Shown piece by piece: positions 1-6,704 of a DNA stretch of 7,462 nt; within the stretch, counting starts at the first letter, position 1, and the number at the start of each line of letters is the position of its first letter. This DNA is from Chromatiales bacterium (GTDB taxonomy: Bacteria > Pseudomonadota > Gammaproteobacteria > SZUA-140). The position numbers and the translations under genes were made by a program. A model generated the notes under the pieces. That model had not been told where the DNA came from, ran no database searches, and worked only from the letters and a program-made list of their open reading frames with translations. Where the stretch lies: assembly GCA_031285245.1 (NCBI GenBank), contig JAITWN010000030.1, positions 1 to 7,462 of the forward strand. Reading direction: 5' to 3'.

Positions 1-15
1 CCAGACACGGCTATG

Positions 16-46
16 TGGACTCCTTCGGCTTCGCCTCGCAATGACG
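16..46 (-). repeat. Short palindromic intergenic repeat, left copy
   Basis: On the minus strand this stretch begins with CGTCATTGCGAGGCG (46 to 32), identical over 15 bases to the start of the copy at the right window edge. It continues through GAAGC to a TCCA end like that of the right copy, with small gaps between them. It contains a small GGC-GAA-GCC hairpin and an outer CCTTC/GAAGG pairing (50 to 22), but lacks the GCAAT arm that closes the right copy, so it is a diverged version. It starts 27 bases after the nagZ stop codon. Repeats with the GTCATTGCGAG core recur between genes in many bacterial genomes (family knowledge from memory). The hairpin could help end or protect the operon transcript, but there is no T-tract typical of an intrinsic terminator. 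Confidence 0.7.
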
Positions 47-73
47 AAGGTGTTGCAGAGGCAAACGCGCAGA

Positions 74-1120
74 TCAGACCGAAATCGTCGATACCGCGCG
101 CACGGCTTCCTGCCAGGCGGTGCCTGCGATCAGATCGCGATAACGAATCGAGCTCCCCGCACCCAGTCGCATGATTCGCTCTTGGGACTGGAGCGGCGAG
201 TGCCAGCCGCTACGATCGAGCTGCTCAGCTGTCGCAGCCGCCTCTTTGAGTCCACGGCAGATCAACACCATATCGCAGCCCGCCGCCAGCGCCGCCTCAG
301 CGCGAGCCGGCACATCACCAGCGACCACCGCTGCTTCCATCAAGAGATCATCACTGAATATCACGCCAGTAAAGCCAAGCTGCTTACGTAACACTTCCTG
401 CAACCAGAACGGCGAAAAACCAGCGAGGCGTTCATCGACCGCGAGATAACGCACGTGCGATGCCATCACCGCATCGAGCGTGTTCTCTTCTGCCATGCGC
501 GCAAAGGGAATGAGATCTTCAGCCACGATGCGCTCAAAAGAGCGCGGATCGACCGGCAATTCGAGATGCGAATCTGCCGCTACCGAACCATGCCCGGGAT
601 AATGCTTGCCCGTTGCCGCCATGCCGGCGCGATGCATGCCGCGCACGTAGGCACCCGCGAGGATGGCGATTGTTTCTGGATCACTGTGGAAAGCGCGATC
701 ACCAATGACGCCACTCACGCCCCGATCGAGATCGAGCACCGGCGCAAAACTGATGTCGATACCAACGCAGCGCAGTTCGATCGCCATCAACCAGCCTGCT
801 GTTTCGGCAAGCACAAGCGCGCGCTCGGGAGACTCATCGTAAACGCGACCAAGCGTTGCGATCGGCGGCAAACGCGTAAAGCCGTCGCGAAAACGCTGCA
901 CGCGTCCGCCTTCCTGATCCACCGCAATCAGTAGCTCCGTATCACGCAGCGCGTGGATCTCAGCATTCAGCGCCGCGACTTGCGCGGCCGATTCAAAATT
1001 GCGCGTGAATAAAATCACGCCGCCCACCTGCGGATGACGCAGCAGTTCGCGCTCCTGCGCAGACAGCTCAGCTCCTTCCACACCGATCATAATCGGCCCC
1101 AAGGCCTGCCGGGATTTCAT
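74..1120 (-). CDS. nagZ: Beta-N-acetylhexosaminidase NagZ (murein recycling)
   Basis: A glycoside hydrolase family 3 enzyme that, in the cytoplasm, removes N-acetylglucosamine from GlcNAc-1,6-anhydro-MurNAc and its peptides during peptidoglycan recycling. In many gammaproteobacteria its products also control AmpC beta-lactamase induction. Numbering from the ATG start, the TIM barrel opens with the VDQEGGRVQR substrate-loop motif (about 67-76). The catalytic loop KHYPGHG (172-178) is followed by DSH (183-185), giving the Asp-His acid/base dyad, and FSDDLLM (255-261) carries the nucleophile, Asp257. There is no signal peptide, as expected for the cytosolic enzyme, and 348 residues is the usual length. 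I prefer the ATG at 1120 because AGAGG (1130-1126) lies five bases before it; a GTG two codons upstream would sit on that ribosome site. It is the last gene of the minus-strand train, 11 bases after the permease stop. Confidence 0.95.
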   Translation of the reverse strand: MKSRQALGPIMIGVEGAELSAQERELLRHPQVGGVILFTRNFESAAQVAALNAEIHALRDTELLIAVDQEGGRVQRFRDGFTRLPPIATLGRVYDESPERALVLAETAGWLMAIELRCVGIDISFAPVLDLDRGVSGVIGDRAFHSDPETIAILAGAYVRGMHRAGMAATGKHYPGHGSVAADSHLELPVDPRSFERIVAEDLIPFARMAEENTLDAVMASHVRYLAVDERLAGFSPFWLQEVLRKQLGFTGVIFSDDLLMEAAVVAGDVPARAEAALAAGCDMVLICRGLKEAAATAEQLDRSGWHSPLQSQERIMRLGAGSSIRYRDLIAGTAWQEAVRAVSTISV

Positions 1121-1125
1121 ATCCA

Positions 1126-1130
1126 CCTCT
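1126..1130 (-). promoter_or_regulatory. Ribosome binding site of nagZ
   Basis: AGAGG on the minus strand, five bases before the ATG at 1120 and inside the 11-base gap after the permease stop codon. It decides the nagZ start: the in-frame GTG at 1126 overlaps it and could not use it. Confidence 0.65.
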
Positions 1131-1131
1131 G

Positions 1132-1947
1132 TTAGTTTGTGCTGCTAGCGCGCCCACCCCGCAGGCGCACATCGAGCCGATCGCGCAGCGCATCGCCGAG
1201 CGTATTGACCGCGATCACAACGAGCATCAACGCCATACCCGGCACGATCACCATATGCGGGGACACCAGCATGTAACGACTGCTGTCACGAATCATACTG
1301 CCCCAGGACGGAGCGGGCGGCTGAATACCAAGCCCGAGAAAAGATAGCCCCGCCTCCGCAATAACCACGGCAGCAACACCGAAGGTTGCCTCGATGATCA
1401 GAGACGCGCCGATCAGCGGCAATAGATGACGCAGCAGAATGCGCCGACGCCTTGCGCCGAGCGCGATCGCGGCCTGCACATGTTCACGCGACTTTTGCGC
1501 CAGCACCTGAGCACGGGCAAGACGCGCGAAACCCACCCAGCCAACCACCGTCAGCGCGATCACTACATTGCCAAGCCCCGCGCCAAGCACGCCGGCAAGC
1601 GCGATCGCGAGCAGAATGCCGGGAAAGGCGAGGAAGATATCGATGATGCGCGTGATGACATGATCGAGCCAGCCACCGAGATAAGCGCTCACTGCGCCGA
1701 TGGCCGTACCAACCACGGCTGAAATGGAAACGACGAATATCGCCACGAAAAAGGAATACCGCGCCCCAACGGCGACACGATCCCACAGCGCGCGACCGAG
1801 ATCATCATAACCAAGCCAGGCATCTGCCCCCGGTGGCATGAGAATGCGCGTGAGATCTATCTCAGAAGGATTGAGCGGCAACAACCAGCCGAAGCAGGCA
1901 AGCCCGGCCCACACCGCAAGCACAGCAATGGCGAGCCAGAGTTTCAC
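1132..1947 (-). CDS. Peptide ABC importer permease, DppC/OppC type
   Basis: The second of two inner-membrane permeases of a peptide/nickel-type (PepT) ABC importer. A first membrane helix (about residues 4-23) is followed by the family's GYDDLGRALWDRV segment (46-58). Further helices lie near 65-90, 103-122, 127-145, 183-203 and 232-250. The cytoplasmic EAA loop, which docks on the ATPase, is at about 155-178 and includes AAIALGARRRRILLRHLLP. The hallmark EAGLSFLGLGIQPPAPSWG (198-216) and the NTLGDALRDRLD tail (248-259) are those of DppC/OppC proteins, and 271 residues is near the usual size. It starts with GTG, overlapping the preceding permease stop by four bases (GTGA), with AGGGG (1958-1954) six bases upstream. 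The substrate cannot be read from the permease; dipeptide, oligopeptide, murein peptide or nickel are all possible in this family. Confidence 0.93.
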   Translation of the reverse strand: MKLWLAIAVLAVWAGLACFGWLLPLNPSEIDLTRILMPPGADAWLGYDDLGRALWDRVAVGARYSFFVAIFVVSISAVVGTAIGAVSAYLGGWLDHVITRIIDIFLAFPGILLAIALAGVLGAGLGNVVIALTVVGWVGFARLARAQVLAQKSREHVQAAIALGARRRRILLRHLLPLIGASLIIEATFGVAAVVIAEAGLSFLGLGIQPPAPSWGSMIRDSSRYMLVSPHMVIVPGMALMLVVIAVNTLGDALRDRLDVRLRGGRASSTN

Positions 1948-2885
1948 GCTGCGCCCCTATCGCTCTGGCGCAAACGCACGCGCGGATCAAGCCAACCATA
2001 GGCAAGATCTGTCAGCGCGTTGACCAGCACATACGTCACGCTGATCAGCAAAATACAGGCTTGCACCACCGGGTAATCGCGACGATGAATCGACTCGATG
2101 GTGAGCTGGCCAATACCGGGCCAGGAGAAAACGATTTCAGTGATCACCGTGCCGGCAAGCAGCGCGCCGAGCTGCAAACCAAGCAGCGTGATCACCGGCA
2201 GCATGGCATTACGCATGGCGTGATGAAAAATAACGCGATGCCAGGGCAAACCCTTGGCACGCGCAGTGAGAATGTAATCTTCCGCTAGTGTTTCCAGCAG
2301 CGTCGCACGAATCATGCGCGACAAAATCGCCGCGAGCGCCGTGCCGAGCGTGAGCGCTGGCAGCACCAGCGAAGCAAGCCCTTCTCTGCCGCTCACCGGC
2401 AACCACCCAAGCCACAGCGAAAAAATGAGAATCAGCAGCGGTCCCATCAAAAAATTGGGAATCGATACGCCCAGCATGGAAAACATCATCGCGCCACTAT
2501 CCCAAGGCGTACCGCGCCGCACAGCGGCGATCACGCCAAGCGGCAACGCAAAAAGCAGCGCGGCGGCAAGACCGGCAACGGCGAGCTCAGCAGTTGCAGG
2601 AATGCGCTCTGCAAGAATCTGCGCCACCGGACGACGCGAATAAAGCGACGTGCCAAGATCGAAATGCAGCAGGCGTCGATAGTATTCGAGCATCTGCACC
2701 GGCAGCGGCTGATCAAGACCAAGTGCATGACGCAATTCCTCGCGATCCGCCGGCTGACTGGTTTCACCCAGCATGACTTCGACCGGATCACCCGGGATAG
2801 CATGAATAAGCAGAAATACCAGTGCAGAAACGCCAAACACCACCAAGAGCGCGCTCGACAAACGTGACAGGACAAAGGCGATCAT
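1944..2885 (-). CDS. Peptide ABC importer permease, DppB/OppB type
   Basis: The first permease of the same PepT-family importer, forming the transmembrane channel together with the DppC-like subunit. An N-terminal helix (about 9-30) leads into HAIPGDPV (28-35), the typical DppB/OppB start. A periplasmic region around 45-95 with LGLDQPLPVQ and FDLGTS is also characteristic. Helices follow near 99-122, 131-160, 170-190, 230-250 and 275-295. The EAA loop, ILTARAKGLPWHRVIFHHAM (205-224), contacts the missing ATPase, and VFSWPGIGQL (252-261) and LTDLAYGWLDPRVRL (291-305) are conserved C-terminal motifs. The 313-residue length is normal. The ATG overlaps the stop of the binding-protein gene by four bases (ATGA) and there is no good ribosome site at close range, so translation is probably coupled to the gene before it. 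Confidence 0.93.
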   Translation of the reverse strand: MIAFVLSRLSSALLVVFGVSALVFLLIHAIPGDPVEVMLGETSQPADREELRHALGLDQPLPVQMLEYYRRLLHFDLGTSLYSRRPVAQILAERIPATAELAVAGLAAALLFALPLGVIAAVRRGTPWDSGAMMFSMLGVSIPNFLMGPLLILIFSLWLGWLPVSGREGLASLVLPALTLGTALAAILSRMIRATLLETLAEDYILTARAKGLPWHRVIFHHAMRNAMLPVITLLGLQLGALLAGTVITEIVFSWPGIGQLTIESIHRRDYPVVQACILLISVTYVLVNALTDLAYGWLDPRVRLRQSDRGAA

Positions 2886-4399
2886 GGCGACACTCGCGTA
2901 ACCTCGGCCAGGCTGTCGTAGTTACCATCGCTCGCGATACGGTAACCACTGATGCCTGCGCGCGCGACGAAGATCTGATCTTCGTACCAGAGCGGAACAT
3001 AAGGCAGCTCATCGATCAGCTGGCGTTGCAGCGCGTGCAGCGGTTCGAGCTGATGAGCTAAATCCGGCGCCGCTTCGACGTCATCGATGAGTCGATCAGC
3101 CGCCGGGCTCACAAAAAAACCGCGATTAGCACCGCTCGGCGGTAACGAGCTACTGTGAAATACATAGCGAAATATCTCCGGCAATTTCACACCGACCCAA
3201 CTCAGGCTATACATCTGGAAATTGCCTGCTTTGATGTCGCCATAAAAAGTGCCCCAGTCATAACTACGCAGTTCGACATCGATGCCAACTTCCTTGAGCT
3301 GGCGCTGAATCACCGTAGCGATGCGCACGCGCACCGGATCCGTTGAAGTCTTGTAAACAATTTTCAGGCTGCCGGGCGCTTCATAGCCAAGCTTGGTAAG
3401 CAGCTGGCGCGAAAGCGCTGGATCATAAGAGAAGCCATCGAGCCCCGTTACACCTGCCCAGTGCTCTGGCGGCAAAATGCTACCACCCAGCCGGGCGGTA
3501 TCATCGAGCACATAACGGATGATGGCAGCGCGATCGATAGCGTGCGCCACTGCCTGGCGCACGGCGAGCTGGCTGGTGACGGCATCACGTAGATTGAAAC
3601 CAATATACGCAAACGTTGAGCCCGCACTTTGACTGACGCGCACTTCATCACGCCCGCGCAGATAAGCGACCAACTCAGGCGGTAGCTCATTCTGCAGCAT
3701 GTCGATTTCACCACGCAGCACCTTGAGCACGCGCACAGTCGGATCAGGCACAAGCACGAAGCCAAGGCCCACGCCATCGCTACGCCGGCGCAGTTGCAGC
3801 TCGCCATCGCTCGGCCACGCCAGCACCTCGAAAGCACCGCTGCCGAGCGATGCGCGGTTAAATGCATAGCCGCGACTGATCGCGGCGGCCGGCATGATGC
3901 CAAGGCCGAGACGACCGGGAAACAAAGGGTCTGCGCGCTGTAGATGAAAATCGATGATGTCCGCGCCCGATATTTCGATCGCGGCAATGTTGGCAAAGGA
4001 AATGCGATGCGGTGATGCGGTTGCCGGATCAAGCACGGAATCAAAAGAAGCTTTGACGTCTGCCGCCGTCAGCGCGCTGCCATCGCTGAAAGTCGCGCGC
4101 GGCACATCGAGCGTAAATCGATAATGCGTCGGCGAGATCTCTTCCCAGTGCGCAAGCCCGGGCCGGGGCATCGCGCTATCGTCAAACTCCACCAAACGCT
4201 GATAGAGCAAGCGAATGATGCGCGTCGATGCGGCATCGGTGGCATAACGCGGATCAAGCGTGACCGGCATGCTGGCAAGCCCAAAACGCAGTTCATCGCG
4301 CTTCGCCTGCCCGCACGCTGATAGCAGCAAGCACAGCAGCAGCCCCATCCACGCGAGGACCACGCCTGCGCCATGCCGCGAGCCGCCCGGGTTCACCAT
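2882..4399 (-). CDS. Peptide ABC importer substrate-binding lipoprotein (SBP family 5)
   Basis: The solute receptor of the importer. Residues 1-30 form a lipoprotein signal peptide: a short n-region, a leucine-rich core (about 13-27) and the lipobox LSAC, with the lipidated Cys29. The mature part has family 5 (DppA/OppA/NikA/MppA-type) features: LRFGLASMPVTLDP (37-50), FSDGSALTAADVKASFDSVL (104-123), GSGAFEVLAW (186-195), VRQAVAHAIDR (280-290) and the late LPYVPLWY (465-472). The 505 residues match the family. Substrates in this family range from di- and oligopeptides to murein tripeptide, haem and nickel, and cannot be chosen from motifs. The ATG at 4399 overlaps the CYTH gene by seven bases; a GTG one codon later would give a four-base overlap. 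Neither has a clear ribosome site, which points to coupled translation. Two permease genes follow immediately; no ATPase gene is present in the window. Confidence 0.93.
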   Translation of the reverse strand: MVNPGGSRHGAGVVLAWMGLLLCLLLSACGQAKRDELRFGLASMPVTLDPRYATDAASTRIIRLLYQRLVEFDDSAMPRPGLAHWEEISPTHYRFTLDVPRATFSDGSALTAADVKASFDSVLDPATASPHRISFANIAAIEISGADIIDFHLQRADPLFPGRLGLGIMPAAAISRGYAFNRASLGSGAFEVLAWPSDGELQLRRRSDGVGLGFVLVPDPTVRVLKVLRGEIDMLQNELPPELVAYLRGRDEVRVSQSAGSTFAYIGFNLRDAVTSQLAVRQAVAHAIDRAAIIRYVLDDTARLGGSILPPEHWAGVTGLDGFSYDPALSRQLLTKLGYEAPGSLKIVYKTSTDPVRVRIATVIQRQLKEVGIDVELRSYDWGTFYGDIKAGNFQMYSLSWVGVKLPEIFRYVFHSSSLPPSGANRGFFVSPAADRLIDDVEAAPDLAHQLEPLHALQRQLIDELPYVPLWYEDQIFVARAGISGYRIASDGNYDSLAEVTRVSP

Positions 4400-4857
4400 T
4401 GAGTGTAGGGATGACGGGCGAGGTAGACGTTGTAATAGCGCGCGTCGTGCGACACTTCTTCGCCCGCCCAGGGCGGTAGCGCAAACTCCGCATCAGCACG
4501 ATCGAGTTCGACCTCTGCGACAACGAGGCCTTGGTTCTCACCCTCGAAGACATCGATCTCCCACGTCAGCCCGTCATACTCAGCGAAATAACGCCGTTTC
4601 TCGATCAGCAAGCCTTCGCAGAGCGCGAGCAACTCAACGCCATCGGCGTAGGCGACCTCGTATTCATATTCGCTACGCACGATGTCAAGCGTTGCGCTCT
4701 TGATGTTGAGGTGAGCGGCATCATCTGAAATGCGGATGCGCACCGAACAATGCGCACCACCAGCAAGATAGCCCTGACGATAATGCACGCTCGCATGCGC
4801 TGCGCGGCGCCAGCTGTCATCGCGCAGCAGAAATTTGCGCTCTATTTCGCTCGCCAC
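4393..4857 (-). CDS. CYTH-domain triphosphatase (triphosphate tunnel metalloenzyme)
   Basis: A small one-domain CYTH protein, predicted to hydrolyse a triphosphate substrate (inorganic triphosphate, possibly thiamine triphosphate) in an eight-stranded beta tunnel with a divalent metal. The signature ExExK is E4-I-E6-R-K8. Inward-facing charged residues expected of the tunnel are visible: R40 and R42 (VRIR), K53 (NIKS), the E63/E65/E67 run, K87-R88-R89 (IEKRRY), E100 and D102 (WEIDVF) and E115/E117 (VAEVE). The ending PPWAGEEVSHDARYYN (128-143) closely resembles, from memory, the Nitrosomonas europaea tripolyphosphatase. At 154 residues it lacks the CHAD domain of longer relatives. It starts with GTG, 16 bases inside the end of the exonuclease gene, with GGAG eleven bases upstream. 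Its in vivo substrate is not evident from the context. Confidence 0.9.
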   Translation of the reverse strand: MASEIERKFLLRDDSWRRAAHASVHYRQGYLAGGAHCSVRIRISDDAAHLNIKSATLDIVRSEYEYEVAYADGVELLALCEGLLIEKRRYFAEYDGLTWEIDVFEGENQGLVVAEVELDRADAEFALPPWAGEEVSHDARYYNVYLARHPYTQW

Positions 4858-5624
4858 GCCTGCAAAAACTCCTGAAAGTGGGCATGCCCGACCTGCGTTA
4901 GATGATCACGCAGCAAGGCGCATTCCTCATCATACTGCGCTGCGCTCAAACGCCCGCGCATGACTTCAAAACGCAGATAGACGAGATAAGTATTCAGCAC
5001 GTCAGTCTCGCAGTAATTACGAATACCGGCGAGATCACCTGCGAGATAGTTTTCCCACACCTTGGCGCCGCTCATGCCGAGTTTGCCGGGAAATCCGAGT
5101 AGCACCGCCAGTTCATCGAGCGGCGCACAGGCACGGGCCTGATAACCCGCAAGCACATCCATGAGATCGGTGTGGCGCCAGTGGAAACGGCTGAGATAGT
5201 TGTTATAACGAAAACTGGAATCCTCATCGCCGGTATCCCAATAGCGCGGCGCCGCGATGCCATAACGCAGCGCGCGATAATGCAGCACCGGCAGATCAAA
5301 CCCCGACCCATTCCAGCTCACGAGGCATGGCGTGTAACGATCGATGCCATCGAAGAAGCGCCGCACCAGCTCTTCTTCACTCGCGCTGACATCGCCGAGC
5401 GACCAGACCTTGATGCCATCGCCCGTGCGCAGCACCGCTGAAATCGCGACGATGCGCTGCAAGTGCAGGCGCAGGAAATCGCTCTCACCGGTTTCCTGGC
5501 GACGCTGGTGAAACATGACGCTCGCAACGTCGTGATCGTCGAGGCCATCGAGATCGTAAAGCTGGCGCCCGGCCGCAACGTCGGGCACAGTCTCGATATC
5601 GAAAACGAGGACGGGTAAGCGCAT
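4842..5624 (-). CDS. PolB-like 3'-5' exonuclease (DEDDy)
   Basis: A predicted 3'-5' nucleic-acid exonuclease with the RNase H-like fold of the proofreading domain of family B DNA polymerases, here as a stand-alone protein without a polymerase. Exo I is FDIET (8-12) with D9 and E11. Exo II is WNGSGFDLP (104-112) with N105 and D110. Exo III is YCETD (204-208), with Y204 and D208 making it the DEDDy type. All four metal-binding acidic residues are present, so it should be active. HTDLMD (151-156) is an additional conserved acidic segment. The length, 260 residues, is normal for this stand-alone family (DNA_pol_B_exo2 type). Its ATG follows the cysM TAA with no gap (TAAATG), and no clear ribosome site precedes it, suggesting coupling to cysM. 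This exonuclease next to cysM recurs in beta- and gammaproteobacteria as far as I recall. Its biological role is not established. Confidence 0.9.
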   Translation of the reverse strand: MRLPVLVFDIETVPDVAAGRQLYDLDGLDDHDVASVMFHQRRQETGESDFLRLHLQRIVAISAVLRTGDGIKVWSLGDVSASEEELVRRFFDGIDRYTPCLVSWNGSGFDLPVLHYRALRYGIAAPRYWDTGDEDSSFRYNNYLSRFHWRHTDLMDVLAGYQARACAPLDELAVLLGFPGKLGMSGAKVWENYLAGDLAGIRNYCETDVLNTYLVYLRFEVMRGRLSAAQYDEECALLRDHLTQVGHAHFQEFLQAWRAK

Positions 5625-6533
5625 TTAGCTGCTGGGGAAGACGTTCGTCGACAGATAGCGATCGCCTCGATCGCAGGCGATAGCCACAATCACTGCCCGC
5701 TTATCGAGCTCACCGATTTCGCTGAGCAGACGCAGCGCCGCTCCTACCGCGCCGCCAGATGAGATGCCGACGAACAAACCTTCACGCTGCGCGAGCATGC
5801 GCGCGGTTTCTTCGGCCTCACTCTGCTCGACATCGATAATGCGATCGACGCGGTGCGGATCATAGATTTTGGGCAGATATTCCTCGGGCCAGCGCCGAAT
5901 GCCAGGAATCGCTGAGCCTTCGGCAGGCTGCACGCCGATGACGCGCACGGCCGGATTTTTCTCTTTGAGATAGCGCGACACCCCCATGATGGTGCCGGTG
6001 GTGCCCATCGCGCTGACGAAATGCGTGACCTCACCGCCAGTCTGTTCCCAGATCTCCGGCCCCGTACTTTCATAGTGCGCGCGCCAGTTATCGGGATTGG
6101 AGAACTGATCGAGCATCAGCCCTTCACCAGCGGCGACCATCGCACGCGCGCGATCGATCGCGCCTTCCATACCCGTCTCGCGCGGCGTCAAGATGATGCG
6201 CGCACCATAAGCATGCATCAGCGCGCGCCGCTCGATGCTCATGTTTTCCGGCATCACCAGGCACATGCGGTAACCACGAATGGCCGCCGCCATGGCGAGC
6301 GCGATGCCGGTATTACCGCTGGTCGGCTCGATCAAGGTATCGCCGGGGCGAATCCGCCCGCTCATTTCCGCGCCGCGGACCATACGCATGGCGGGCCGAT
6401 CCTTCACCGAACCGGCAAGATTATTACCCTCCACCTTCACCAAAATAGCGCTAGTAGCCGCGCCGGGCAGACGCTGCAATCGGACCAAGGGTGTTTTGCC
6501 GACGAGGGATTCGACGGTCGGAAATTCGTGCAT
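5625..6533 (-). CDS. cysM: Cysteine synthase B (O-acetylserine sulfhydrylase)
   Basis: A pyridoxal-phosphate enzyme of the fold-type II group that makes L-cysteine from O-acetylserine and sulfide, or from thiosulfate via S-sulfocysteine in the CysM class. The PLP lysine is K44 in NLAGSVKDRPA (38-48). TSGNTG (71-76) is the substrate-carboxylate loop, GTTGT (177-181) binds the cofactor phosphate, and ISSGGA (257-262) holds the serine facing the pyridine nitrogen. CDRGDRYLST near the C-terminus (287-296) is typical of the CysM branch rather than CysK. From the ATG at 6533 the protein is 302 residues, the usual CysM length, and begins with the standard FPTVESLVGKTPLV. The frame stays open 48 codons further upstream, but that stretch is not family-like and crosses the promoter candidate. 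It is the first gene of the minus-strand train and its stop abuts the exonuclease start. Confidence 0.95.
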   Translation of the reverse strand: MHEFPTVESLVGKTPLVRLQRLPGAATSAILVKVEGNNLAGSVKDRPAMRMVRGAEMSGRIRPGDTLIEPTSGNTGIALAMAAAIRGYRMCLVMPENMSIERRALMHAYGARIILTPRETGMEGAIDRARAMVAAGEGLMLDQFSNPDNWRAHYESTGPEIWEQTGGEVTHFVSAMGTTGTIMGVSRYLKEKNPAVRVIGVQPAEGSAIPGIRRWPEEYLPKIYDPHRVDRIIDVEQSEAEETARMLAQREGLFVGISSGGAVGAALRLLSEIGELDKRAVIVAIACDRGDRYLSTNVFPSS

Positions 6534-6568
6534 TTGCTTTAAGTGCCAGCGGGAAAAAAGAGGGGGCC

Positions 6569-6598
6569 ATTGTAGCCCTGTCACTTCAACCCCAGCAA
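6569..6598 (-). promoter_or_regulatory. Candidate sigma70 promoter for the cysM operon
   Basis: On the minus strand TTGCTG (6598-6593) and TACAAT (6574-6569) are separated by 18 bases, a good match to -35 and -10 boxes. Transcription would begin near 6562, giving a leader of about 30 bases before the cysM ATG. No other comparable promoter is evident between the seven minus-strand genes, whose junctions overlap or nearly touch. No transcript evidence is available, and boxes of this quality can occur by chance. Confidence 0.5.
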
Positions 6599-6704
6599 GG
6601 CAGCGCACTAAAGCAGGCGCGAGGGCGAGACGATACAAAGCGAGCCACGCTCGGCCCTCAACATGCGCTCTGCGCAAGCACCAGACGCCTACGGTAAAAC
6701 ACCC

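Noticed and set aside
41..934. Plus-strand open frames opposite nagZ (41-391, 171-449 and 455-934)
   Set aside because: They are antisense to a gene with all family motifs intact, are rich in Arg, His, Ser and Ala as expected for shadow frames, and show no domain of their own.
1124..1126. GTG start for nagZ two codons upstream of the ATG
   Set aside because: It overlaps the AGAGG ribosome site that is ideally spaced for the ATG at 1120.
1426..4821. Other long frames on either strand overlapping the transporter and CYTH genes
   Set aside because: Low-complexity, Arg/Cys/Ser/Pro-rich translations in alternative frames of convincing genes; no recognisable motif or ribosome site.
6562..6579. 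Small imperfect GGGC/GCCC pairing in the cysM leader as a riboswitch or attenuator
   Set aside because: The stem is only four bases, overlaps the -10 box, and the leader of about 30 bases is too short for a known cysteine- or SAM-responsive structure.
6534..6677. A 48-codon upstream extension of cysM, open in frame
   Set aside because: The added residues do not resemble CysM, the ATG at 6533 gives the usual length and N-terminus, and the extension would run across the promoter candidate.
6663..6704. Longer PilZ start at 6663
   Set aside because: The 14 extra residues are not family-like; the ATG at 6705 places the RxxxR motif near the N-terminus as in other short PilZ proteins. Not fully excluded.
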